This document shows positions 52,494 to 59,790 of a DNA stretch of 64,000 nt, piece after piece. Position 1 is the first letter of the stretch. Each line of letters opens with the position of its first letter. A model generated the notes under the pieces. That model was not told the DNA's origin, made no database searches, and saw only the letters and a list, made by a program, of their open reading frames with translations. The DNA is from JAWVFK01 sp033856175 (GTDB taxonomy: Bacteria; Actinomycetota; Thermoleophilia; Solirubrobacterales; 70-9): contig JAWVFK010000006.1 in the NCBI GenBank assembly GCA_033856175.1, forward strand, positions 74,426 to 138,425, read 5' to 3'. The translations under genes were made by a program, and so were the position numbers.

Positions 52494-52976
52494 ATGGCAA
52501 TCGAGAAAGCGATCGAGAAGGCAACCTTTGGCGCCGGCTGCTTCTGGCAGGTCGAGGTCGAGTTCCGCAACACGCCGGGCGTGACCGACGTCGCCGTCGG
52601 CTACTCGGGCGGCGAGGTCGAGCACCCGACCTACGAGCAGGTCTGCCGCGCCGACACCGGCCACGCCGAGGTCGTCGAGGTCAGCTTTGACCCTGGCGAG
52701 GTCTCCTACTCCGAGCTGCTGGAGAAGTTCTTCTCCCTCCACGACCCGACCCAGCGGGACCGCCAGGGGCCCGACGTCGGCCGCCAGTACCGCTCGGCGA
52801 TCTTCTTCCACAGCCCCGAGCAGGAGCGCGAGGCGATCGCCGCCCGCGACGCCGAGCAGCCCAAGCACCGCCAGCCGATCGCCACCGAGATCTCGCCGGC
52901 CAAGCCCTTCTGGCGCGCCGAGGACTACCACCAGCGCTACCTCGAGAAGCGCGGCCTCGCCACCTGCCGGATCTAG
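52494..52976 (+). CDS. msrA: Peptide-methionine (S)-S-oxide reductase MsrA
   Basis: A 160-residue enzyme that repairs methionine sulfoxide. It has FGAGCFWQVEVEF with the nucleophile Cys16, VGYSGGEVEHPTYEQVC, GHAEVVEVSFDP, and FFSLHDPTQRDRQGPDVGRQ. The resolving Cys may be in CRADTGHAE (52-60) or the C-terminal TCRI. Paired with a catalase-related protein across overlapping promoters, it belongs to the oxidative-stress functions of this region. Confidence 0.95.
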   Translation: MAIEKAIEKATFGAGCFWQVEVEFRNTPGVTDVAVGYSGGEVEHPTYEQVCRADTGHAEVVEVSFDPGEVSYSELLEKFFSLHDPTQRDRQGPDVGRQYRSAIFFHSPEQEREAIAARDAEQPKHRQPIATEISPAKPFWRAEDYHQRYLEKRGLATCRI

Positions 52977-52984
52977 CTCGGGGC

Positions 52985-53491
52985 TCAGCCCTTCTGGAGG
53001 ATGACCAGGTGGCCGTTGGGCTCGAGCACGACCCGCTCGACGGCCTCGAGCCCGCTCAGGCCCCGCTCCTGGACGACTGAGCGCAGCTCGGCCTCGCTGA
53101 TCGCCTCACGCTCCATCGAGCGGCGCTGGAGGCGGCCGTCCTCGACCAGCACGCGCGGCTTGCCCTCGAGGATCCGCGACGCCCTGCGACTGCGATAGGT
53201 GAGGCGGACGAAGAGGTAGTTGGAGCCGAAGAGCACGGTGGCGCCGACGAAGCCGCCGACGAGCGAGTTGTCGGGACCGATCAGCGCGTTCTGGAGCGCG
53301 TTGGAGACGAGCAGCAGGACGGCCATGTCGAGCATGTTGAGCTGGCCGAGCTCGCGCTTGCCGCCGAGCCGCAGGGCGACGACGAGGAAGACGAAGACGC
53401 CGAACGAGCGCAGGATCTTCTCGCCGAGCGGGATCTGGATCGAGAAGAGGCTGTGGGCGAGCGACGCGGTCAGCGCCGAGTGCGAGTCCAT
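52985..53491 (-). CDS. DUF421 (YetF-type) membrane protein
   Basis: A 168-residue protein. Three membrane helices occupy about residues 25-105 with VALRLGGKRELGQLNMLDMAV, a hallmark of DUF421. The soluble C-terminal domain (SRILEGKPRVLVEDGRLQRR, SEAELRSVVQERGLSGLEAV) is the YetF domain. In Bacillus, YetF-type proteins are linked to spore germination or lipid-related functions, but no role is firm here. Its stop is nine bases from that of msrA. Confidence 0.87.
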   Translation of the reverse strand: MDSHSALTASLAHSLFSIQIPLGEKILRSFGVFVFLVVALRLGGKRELGQLNMLDMAVLLLVSNALQNALIGPDNSLVGGFVGATVLFGSNYLFVRLTYRSRRASRILEGKPRVLVEDGRLQRRSMEREAISEAELRSVVQERGLSGLEAVERVVLEPNGHLVILQKG

Positions 53492-53554
53492 CGAAGCCCG
53501 CTTCGGCGGCGGCGGGGCCGCTCCTGCCGGAGGCTGGCCGCTGGCGGCCGGCGA

Positions 53555-54979
53555 TCAGCCGTTGGCGGCTTCGGCCTGCTGCTCTTCGAGGCGCTCGAGC
53601 GGGTCGTCGCTCGCGGGCGTGGAGTCGTCCATCTCGGCGGCGACGGCGAGCGCCTCGCGCCGGGCCTGGTCGCCGGCGGCCTTGATCTCCTTCTCGGCAT
53701 CCTGGCGGGCGCGCTCGGAGTGCTCGAGGCTGCGCATCTCCGCCTCGCGGCGGGCCTGCTCGCCGGCGGCCTGGGCCTTCGAGGCGACCTCGTGCTGGAG
53801 GGACTCCTGGATCGCCTTCAGCCGCTGCTCGGTCTCGGCCTGGACGCGCTGCTCGGCCTCGCGGCGGGCGCGGTCGGCCTCCTCACGGGCGCGCTTGCTG
53901 GCGCTGCGGCGGGACTCCTCGGCCTCCTCCTCCAGGCGGCGCTCGATCTCGGCTCGGGCCTGCTCCTCGGCCTGATGCCGGGCCTGCTCGGCGCGCTCGT
54001 CGATCCGCTTTTGGATCTCGATCTGCTGGACGCGCAGCCGCTCCTCGGCCTTGGCCCGCGCCGTCTGCTCGGCCTCGCGGGCGACGCGCTCGGCGACGAC
54101 CTTCAGCCGCTGCTCGACGTCACGACGCATCTTCTCGACGTTGGCGCGGGCTTCCGCCGTCTCCGCCTCGGCCTGCTCGCGGGCACGAGCCTCGCGGGCG
54201 GCGGCGAGGTTCTCGGCCTCGCGGCGGGCCCACTCGGCCTGCGCGGTGCGCTCGGTCGCCCGCTCCTCGGCGAGCCGCGCCCGCTGCTGGGCCTCACGGG
54301 CCAGCTCGAGCGCCTTCTCGACTCGCTCGGCGGCCTGGCGCTCGGCCTCGCGGGCGGCGCGGACGGCGTCGCGGGCGCGCCGCTCGCGGGCTCGAAGCTT
54401 GGTCGCGACGCGGTGGAGCTTCGCCTGCATCTGGGCCTTGAGCTTGCCGTAGAGCCGCCATTCGGCGTCGCGGGCGAGGCGCTCGACCTCGGCCCTGATC
54501 TGTTCGTCGGCCTGGCGGTGGATGCGCTCGGCGGCGGCCCTGATCGCGTCCTCGTCGAGCTCACCCTCGGCGGCGACGAGCGCCACCGCCTCGCGGACGG
54601 CGGCGTGCTGGAGGCGCAGGCTGGCGAGGCGCTCGGAGGTCTCGCGGACGCGGTCGGCGCTGGCTCGCGCGACGGCCATCTGGCTCGCCAGGGTCGTCCC
54701 CGGCTGCACGGGTTGCGCGGGCTGCTGGGCCTGGGGCGGCTGCGGCTTCGCCAGCGGCGGGTCGTGAACCTCGAAGTGGGTCGGCTGCTCGAAGGCGGCC
54801 TGGTCGAAGAGGGAGGTGCCGCCGCCGCCCGGGCCGGCGTGCTCGGATGGCAGCTGGGGATGGATCTCGGGGGTGGGCAGGCCGACGATCAGCCACTCGT
54901 CGGTGCGCGGCTCATCGCCGCCGCCACGGGCGTCGATCGACTCCTCCTGCGCTGGGTCTCGTCCCTGCTCTCGATCCAT
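53555..54979 (-). CDS. Long coiled-coil protein
   Basis: A 474-residue protein, Ala/Glu/Arg-rich. Residues 1-90 are low-complexity and Pro-rich (PPLAKPQPPQAQQPAQP). From about 105 to 450 it is an almost unbroken coiled coil in heptads (EQAEAETAEARANVEKMRRD, EEQARAEIERRLEEEAEESR), with only short breaks. There is no membrane segment. It may be a structural or cytoskeletal scaffold. The ATG at 54979 is favoured by a TAGTAT box nine bases away rather than the TTG at 54988. It is divergent from the amidase gene; the promoters overlap. Confidence 0.72.
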   Translation of the reverse strand: MDREQGRDPAQEESIDARGGGDEPRTDEWLIVGLPTPEIHPQLPSEHAGPGGGGTSLFDQAAFEQPTHFEVHDPPLAKPQPPQAQQPAQPVQPGTTLASQMAVARASADRVRETSERLASLRLQHAAVREAVALVAAEGELDEDAIRAAAERIHRQADEQIRAEVERLARDAEWRLYGKLKAQMQAKLHRVATKLRARERRARDAVRAAREAERQAAERVEKALELAREAQQRARLAEERATERTAQAEWARREAENLAAAREARAREQAEAETAEARANVEKMRRDVEQRLKVVAERVAREAEQTARAKAEERLRVQQIEIQKRIDERAEQARHQAEEQARAEIERRLEEEAEESRRSASKRAREEADRARREAEQRVQAETEQRLKAIQESLQHEVASKAQAAGEQARREAEMRSLEHSERARQDAEKEIKAAGDQARREALAVAAEMDDSTPASDDPLERLEEQQAEAANG

Positions 54980-54988
54980 GCGGGCCAA

Positions 54989-54994
54989 ATACTA
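54989..54994 (-). promoter_or_regulatory. -10 box of the coiled-coil gene
   Basis: TAGTAT on the minus strand, nine bases from the ATG at 54979. Confidence 0.45.
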
Positions 54995-55001
54995 GAGTCA
55001 C

Positions 55002-55007
55002 TAGAGT
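55002..55007 (+). promoter_or_regulatory. -10 box of the amidase gene
   Basis: TAGAGT, eight bases before the ATG at 55016. The 8-bp sequence CTAGAGTC occurs twice in a row here (54992-54999 and 55001-55008). Confidence 0.45.
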
Positions 55008-55015
55008 CCGCGGCG

Positions 55016-56428
55016 ATGGACCCAACCGAGCTCGCGCTGGCCGGGATCTCCCGCCAGGCACAGATGGTGCGCGACGGCGAGGTCTCGGCGACCGAGCTGG
55101 TCAGCCTCTATCTGGAGCGGATCGAGCGGATCGACCCCCAGCTCAACTGCTTCCGCACCGTCTACGCCGAGCAGGCGCTGGCCGAGGCCAGGCTCGCCGA
55201 CGAGCGCCGCGGTGACGCCGAGCGCCCGCTCAACGGCGTCGCGATCGCCGTCAAGGACTGCCACGACGTCGCCGGCGATCTGACCAGCCACGGGTCGAAC
55301 GCCTTCGACCAGCCGGCGGCCGAGGACTGCGAGCTGGTCCGCCGCCTGCGCGAGGCCGGCGCGATCATCCTCGGCAAGACGACGCTGCCCGAGCTGGCGA
55401 TCTACGGCTTCACCGAGAGCGAGGCCCTCGGCATCACCCGCAACCCCTGGAACACCGAGCGCACCCCGGCGGGCTCCAGCGGCGGCAGCGGCGCCGCGGT
55501 GGCCGCCGGCCTGTGCTCCGCGGCGACGGCGTCCGACGGCGCCGGCTCGATCCGCTTCCCGGCGAGCAACTGCGGCCTCGTCGGGCTGAAGCCGTCGCGG
55601 GGGCGGGTCTCGCTGGCGCCGCTGGCCGAGCACTGGCACGGGCTCTCGGTCTACGGCGGGCTTGCCCGCACCGTCGCCGACGTCGCGCTCTATATGGACA
55701 CGGTCGCCGGCTCGACGCCGATCGACGCCGATGCGGCGCCGGCGCCGGAGCGCCCCTTTGCCGAGTCCGCCAAGACCAGCCCCGGCAAGCTGCGGATCGC
55801 CTGGTCGACCAAGCCGCCGCGAGCGGTGGCGCCGCCGATCGTCGGCGACGAGGTCCAGGCGGCGATGCACGCCACGCTCGAGGTCGCTCGGGGACTCGGC
55901 CACCAGGTCGAGAAGCGCGACCCGGCCTGGGGCTCGCTCGGCAACGCGATCACGGCCCACTACCTGCGCGGCATCCGCGACGACGCCGTCGGCTCGCCGC
56001 ACTACGAGCGCCTCGAGCGGCGGACGCGCGGGATCTCACGCCTCGGTGGTCTGATCTCGGATCGGATGATCGAGCGCGCCAAGGACGGGCGCGCCGCCCA
56101 CGCCGCCCGGATCAACGCGATCTTCGACGACTTCGACGTGCTGGTGACGCCGGTCGCCGGCGAGCCGCCGGTCGAGATCGGCCGCTGGGCCGGCCGCAGC
56201 GGCGCCCGCACCGTGATCGGGATGAGCCGGACCTATCCGTTCGGCGTCGCCTGGAACGTGCTCGGCAACCCGGCGCTGGTCGTGCCCTCGACGCTGACCG
56301 AGAGCGGCCCGGTCGGGACGATGATCATCGGCCGCCCCAACGACGAGGCGACGCTGCTCTCGCTGGGCGCTCAGCTCGAGGCCGAGGTCGGCTGGGCCGA
56401 TCGCCGCCCGCCGCTGGCGCTGGCCTGA
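55016..56428 (+). CDS. Amidase-signature hydrolase
   Basis: A 470-residue amidase. The Ser-cisSer-Lys triad is visible: Lys80 in GVAIAVKD, cis-Ser154 in PAGSSGGSGAAVAAG, and nucleophile Ser178 in ASDGAGSIRFPASNCG. The family also has GKTTLPELAIYG and NPWNTERTPAG. Members include GatA, which is part of a tRNA-amidating complex, but GatB and GatC are not nearby, so this is probably a free amide hydrolase. The long frame upstream of the ATG lies opposite the coiled-coil gene and is not coding. Confidence 0.93.
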   Translation: MDPTELALAGISRQAQMVRDGEVSATELVSLYLERIERIDPQLNCFRTVYAEQALAEARLADERRGDAERPLNGVAIAVKDCHDVAGDLTSHGSNAFDQPAAEDCELVRRLREAGAIILGKTTLPELAIYGFTESEALGITRNPWNTERTPAGSSGGSGAAVAAGLCSAATASDGAGSIRFPASNCGLVGLKPSRGRVSLAPLAEHWHGLSVYGGLARTVADVALYMDTVAGSTPIDADAAPAPERPFAESAKTSPGKLRIAWSTKPPRAVAPPIVGDEVQAAMHATLEVARGLGHQVEKRDPAWGSLGNAITAHYLRGIRDDAVGSPHYERLERRTRGISRLGGLISDRMIERAKDGRAAHAARINAIFDDFDVLVTPVAGEPPVEIGRWAGRSGARTVIGMSRTYPFGVAWNVLGNPALVVPSTLTESGPVGTMIIGRPNDEATLLSLGAQLEAEVGWADRRPPLALA

Positions 56429-56432
56429 GCGA

Positions 56433-56438
56433 TAGGGT
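56433..56438 (+). promoter_or_regulatory. -10 box of the cupredoxin gene
   Basis: TAGGGT, seven bases before the ATG at 56446, just after the amidase stop at 56428. Confidence 0.45.
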
Positions 56439-56445
56439 GCGGGCG

Positions 56446-56910
56446 ATGAGACGGAAGGGGCCGGAGGCGAGCAACGGAGCCCGTTTTGCCCTGCTCGCGC
56501 TTGGCTGTGTCGCCGCCCTGGGTGGGGTTGGCGCTATCGCCGGCTGTGGTTCGTCGACCAGCGTCACCGGCACCAACGCCCAGATCGCCGAGCCGGTCGC
56601 GACGGTCCAAATCAGCGAGAGCGAGTACAAGATCTCGCCGGCCAAGGTCAAGGTTCCGCGCAGCGGCCGGATCAGCATCCAGGCGACCAACGCCGGCCAG
56701 GAGTACCACGCCCTCCACGTGATCGTCCCCGGCAAGGTGTCGGCGGCGGCCTCTCCCGAGCAGCAGACCGCCCAGTCGGAGATCGGCGAGATCGATCCGG
56801 GCAACACCGAGACGCTCAACATCCAGCTCAAGCCGGGCACCTACACCTGGTACTGCCCGCTGTCGAACCATCGCCGCCTCGGCATGGTCGGCAAGCTGAT
56901 CGTCCGCTAA
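56446..56910 (+). CDS. Cupredoxin-like copper lipoprotein
   Basis: A 154-residue lipoprotein with lipobox AIAGC (Cys34). The mature part is a plastocyanin/cupredoxin-like domain: the first His is in YHALHVIV, and the type-1 copper cluster Cys-His-Met is in TWYCPLSNHRRLGMVGK. It would sit on the outside of the membrane and carry electrons or bind copper. It has its own promoter despite closeness to the amidase gene. Confidence 0.82.
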   Translation: MRRKGPEASNGARFALLALGCVAALGGVGAIAGCGSSTSVTGTNAQIAEPVATVQISESEYKISPAKVKVPRSGRISIQATNAGQEYHALHVIVPGKVSAAASPEQQTAQSEIGEIDPGNTETLNIQLKPGTYTWYCPLSNHRRLGMVGKLIVR

Positions 56911-56946
56911 CGCGGGCTTCTCATCGCGGTTCGATAGCTCTGGCTC

Positions 56947-58020
56947 TCAGAAGTCTGAGCGCAGCCGCCGCCACTGCTTGCGACCCGGTCCTGGCGATTC
57001 GACGGCGCCGGCATCTCGCAGCTTCCGAAGCTGCTTGCGGATGTGCACGGCGCTGACGTCGGGAAGTGCCCTTTCGATGTCCTCCAGGGCGAACTCATCA
57101 GCCACCATCGAGCGAACGAATTCCTGGACGCGCTTTGCCTTCGACCCTCGACCGGCGGGAAACGCGCTGGTGCGGGACTCGAACTCCTTGTAGGCGGCGT
57201 TCAGGATCCCGAGGAAGTAATTCAGCCAGGGCCAGATGTCATGTTCGCTGCTTGCCCAGCCCTCGGTCGAGCGCTGCAGGCTCTCGTAGTAGGTCTCCTT
57301 GCTGTCAGCGACCAGCTTTTCGAGGCTGACGAAGCGGCCGACCTCATGACCGCATTGGTAGAGCAGTAGCAGCGTCAGCAGGCGCGACAGCCGTCCGTTC
57401 CCGTCCTGAAACGGATGGATCATCAGGAAGTCGAATACGTAGGCGCCGGCCAGGAGCAGGGGCGGGTGCTGGGCCGCCCTCGTCGCAACGTCGAAGCGCT
57501 CATGCAGCTCGTCCATCGCCCGCGGAGTCTCGAGCGGGCTGACACCCTCGAAGATCACGCCGAGCTTATTGCCGGCGCTGTCGTATCGCGCCACCTCGTT
57601 CGGTGCGCTCTTGAAGCGGCCGGCCCGAGATCGGGTGAACGAGTAGAGGTCACGATGAAACTGCTCGACGACCGAGGGTGTGAACGGGATCTGCGCGGCG
57701 CTGGAATGAATCGTGTCCAGCACCTTCCGGTAGCCCGCGATCTCCTCCTCCGAGCGATTCTGCGGAGTTGTCTTTTCCTGAACGAGGTCGGCGATCCGCT
57801 TCGCCGGCGCCGTGATGCTCTCGATGGCGTTCGAGGCTGCGGTGCTTTGGATCCGAGCGACTTCGGTCAGGGTTTCCAGCAGCTGGGGGTTCTGGTGGCG
57901 AAACGCGTCTTCCCGCCCCCGCCCCGCGGTCACTTCGCTGAGCGAGGTAACGGTCGACGCCGGCACCATGCCGAGGTGCTTCTCGAGTTCACGAAAGGTC
58001 TGCATCCAAATGGGTCCCAA
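56947..58020 (-). CDS. Fic-domain protein
   Basis: A 357-residue protein with the Fic active loop HPFQDGNGR (His202 onward), which transfers AMP or another nucleotide group to Ser, Thr or Tyr residues of a target. The N-terminal inhibitory helix is in STAASNAIES (residues 59-68), where the Glu67 of the (S/T)xxxE rule is kept but the next residue is Ser rather than Gly or Asn. The last 75 residues look like a winged-helix domain (HIRKQLRKLRDAGAVESPGP). No antitoxin gene is next to it, so this is a self-inhibited (class II) Fic protein. Confidence 0.88.
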   Translation of the reverse strand: MGPIWMQTFRELEKHLGMVPASTVTSLSEVTAGRGREDAFRHQNPQLLETLTEVARIQSTAASNAIESITAPAKRIADLVQEKTTPQNRSEEEIAGYRKVLDTIHSSAAQIPFTPSVVEQFHRDLYSFTRSRAGRFKSAPNEVARYDSAGNKLGVIFEGVSPLETPRAMDELHERFDVATRAAQHPPLLLAGAYVFDFLMIHPFQDGNGRLSRLLTLLLLYQCGHEVGRFVSLEKLVADSKETYYESLQRSTEGWASSEHDIWPWLNYFLGILNAAYKEFESRTSAFPAGRGSKAKRVQEFVRSMVADEFALEDIERALPDVSAVHIRKQLRKLRDAGAVESPGPGRKQWRRLRSDF

Positions 58021-58137
58021 TTCGCTGAAATAGGTACTTTCGCAGCATCGTATACATTCCGCGCGCGGCCGAGAGCCCAGCCGCCTTCGGGGCTCTTCTG
58101 ATCTCTGTGACCCGGGTTTTTGAGCGCGGCGCCGGGC

Positions 58138-58800
58138 TCAGCAGGACAGCTGCGCCAGCCGCTTGCGGTAGCGCTTCATCGAGGCGTGCTTCATGTCGCC
58201 GTGGGTCTGGTTGCGGAGGCTGGCGACGTTCTCGTGGTGGTAGGGCGAGGAAAGGCTCTCGTTGTGACCGATCACGTCCCTGCGCTTGATCCCGAGCCGG
58301 CAGCGCAGGTAGTTGGTCAGCGCCAGCGAGGCCCGCATCTGGGCCTTGTTGCCGAGCACATCGGAGTCGGCGAAGCCGACGTGCTCGATGCCGATTGCCG
58401 TGTAGTTGAGGCCGACCGTGTGCCGGCACATGATGCTCGTCTCGACGAGCTTGTAGATGCGGCCGTGGGGGCTGACGACGAAGTGCGAGCAGACGTTGGG
58501 CAGCTCGTGCAGCTCGGGGTCGGGGTTGTCGGGGGCGAAGGTGTTGCGGACGGCCTTCGCCGTCGAGGTCTGCGAGACGTGCTCGACGATGACGTGGGCG
58601 TTCTTGAGCTTGAAGCTGTTGATGCCGTAATGGCGCTTGGAGTAGGCGCGCATCTCCGACTTGCGCTTGGTCGGGAAGGGGATCTTCCAGTCGTGGATCG
58701 CCGGCCGGGGGGCGCCGGTGCTCGCGCCGCCGGCGAGCGTCGGCAGCGCGACCGCGGCAGCGATCGCCAGCACGGCAATGATCGAGAAGCCCCTGCGCAT
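58138..58800 (-). CDS. Secreted N-acetylmuramoyl-L-alanine amidase
   Basis: A 220-residue peptidoglycan hydrolase. Signal peptide 1-25 (up to PTLAGGA). The amidase_2/PGRP fold is shown by HVIVEHVSQTS, CSHFVVSPHGRIYKLVET, NYTAIGIEHVGF and DVIGHNESLSS; zinc ligands would be the His residues in the first and last of these. It cuts between MurNAc and the stem peptide. A good promoter (-35 TTGGAC, 16-bp spacer, -10 TACAAT) lies before the ATG. The frame continues upstream but is not needed. Confidence 0.87.
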   Translation of the reverse strand: MRRGFSIIAVLAIAAAVALPTLAGGASTGAPRPAIHDWKIPFPTKRKSEMRAYSKRHYGINSFKLKNAHVIVEHVSQTSTAKAVRNTFAPDNPDPELHELPNVCSHFVVSPHGRIYKLVETSIMCRHTVGLNYTAIGIEHVGFADSDVLGNKAQMRASLALTNYLRCRLGIKRRDVIGHNESLSSPYHHENVASLRNQTHGDMKHASMKRYRKRLAQLSC

Positions 58801-58807
58801 CGCTTCG

Positions 58808-58835
58808 ATTGTAGGCGGGGTCGCGGGCCGTCCAA
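58808..58835 (-). promoter_or_regulatory. Complete promoter of the amidase gene
   Basis: On the minus strand, -35 TTGGAC (58830-58835), a 16-bp spacer and -10 TACAAT (58808-58813), seven bases from the ATG at 58800. The best promoter of the window. Confidence 0.65.
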
Positions 58836-58951
58836 AGCAGCTGGCACGAGGGTTGGGCCGGATCGGCCAGCCGGCCCAGCGCTCCGGCCGGAACGGGTCC
58901 CTGTTGACGCGGCGCCGCCCAGCGCGCAAGAATGGCCGCGGGGTGGCACGA

Positions 58952-59710
58952 ATGGGCGAGCAATCGATCGAGAGCCGGGCGGCGGCGGCAGCGGGCCAGC
59001 GCGCGCCCAAGATCAGCTTCGTCGAGCGCCTCGATGCGACCGCCCAACAGCTCGAGGACCTCGACACGGCGCGGCTCGTCACTCGCTTCCAGGCCGGTGA
59101 CCGCGACGCCTTCGCGACGATCTACAGCCGCCACTTCGATCGCGTCTACGGCTACCTGAAGGTGGCGGTCAAGAGCTCGCACGAGGCCGAGGACCTCGCC
59201 CAGCAGGTCTTCATGAACCTGTTCGAGGCGCTGCCGCGCTACGAGCGCCGCAAGCAGCCCTTCCGCGCCTGGCTGTTCGTTCTCGTGAGAAATCAGGCGA
59301 TCAGCTCGCTGCGCAAGCACAACAACATCGACGTCGAGGACCCCGCCCAGCTCGATCGCCGCCGCGAGGGCGCCGGGCTCAACGGCGGCGAGGACACCCT
59401 GCCGGTCCTCGACTGGATCACCGACCGCGACCTGATGATCTTCGTCGAGCGCCTGCCACTGCCCCAGCGCCAGGTCCTGCTGCTCCGCTACATGCTCGAC
59501 CTCAGCAACAGCCAGATCGCCGAGATCCTTGATCGAACCCCGATGGACGTCGGCAAGCTCCACCACCGCGCCTTCACGTTCCTGCGCGACCGCCTGCAGG
59601 CCGTGGGGCGGGCGCCGGAGCAGCGTCATCATCCAGCGCAGTGGCGCCGGCGGACGACGCGTGTCCAGGTCCTGCGCTCGCGCCGGTTCGCGCTGACCTG
59701 GCGGACCTGA
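58952..59710 (+). CDS. Sigma-70-family RNA polymerase sigma factor (ECF-like)
   Basis: A 252-residue sigma factor. Region 2 is FQAGDRDAFATIYSRHFDRV to EDLAQQVFMNLFEALPRY and RAWLFVLVRNQAI; region 4 is LPLPQRQVLLLRYMLDLSNS, QIAEILDRTPMDVGKLHHRA. There is no region 3, as in ECF factors. A basic tail of about 37 residues follows region 4. The start is ATG at 58952, or GTG at 58943. No anti-sigma gene is adjacent. It precedes the giant secreted protein gene by 80 bases, which it might control, though that is inference. Confidence 0.88.
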   Translation: MGEQSIESRAAAAAGQRAPKISFVERLDATAQQLEDLDTARLVTRFQAGDRDAFATIYSRHFDRVYGYLKVAVKSSHEAEDLAQQVFMNLFEALPRYERRKQPFRAWLFVLVRNQAISSLRKHNNIDVEDPAQLDRRREGAGLNGGEDTLPVLDWITDRDLMIFVERLPLPQRQVLLLRYMLDLSNSQIAEILDRTPMDVGKLHHRAFTFLRDRLQAVGRAPEQRHHPAQWRRRTTRVQVLRSRRFALTWRT

Positions 59711-59790
59711 GCGCCGCCGGTCGGTGCGGGTGTGCACCCGCGCACGAGGTAGGCGGAAAATCCCGGCGCCGACCGGCGTTCTTCCGGTAG

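Noticed and set aside
53453..55015. Long plus-strand frame continuing into the amidase gene
   Set aside because: It lies opposite the coiled-coil and DUF421 genes, is Leu/Gly/Ala-repetitive and lacks any motif; the amidase has its own ATG and promoter at 55016.
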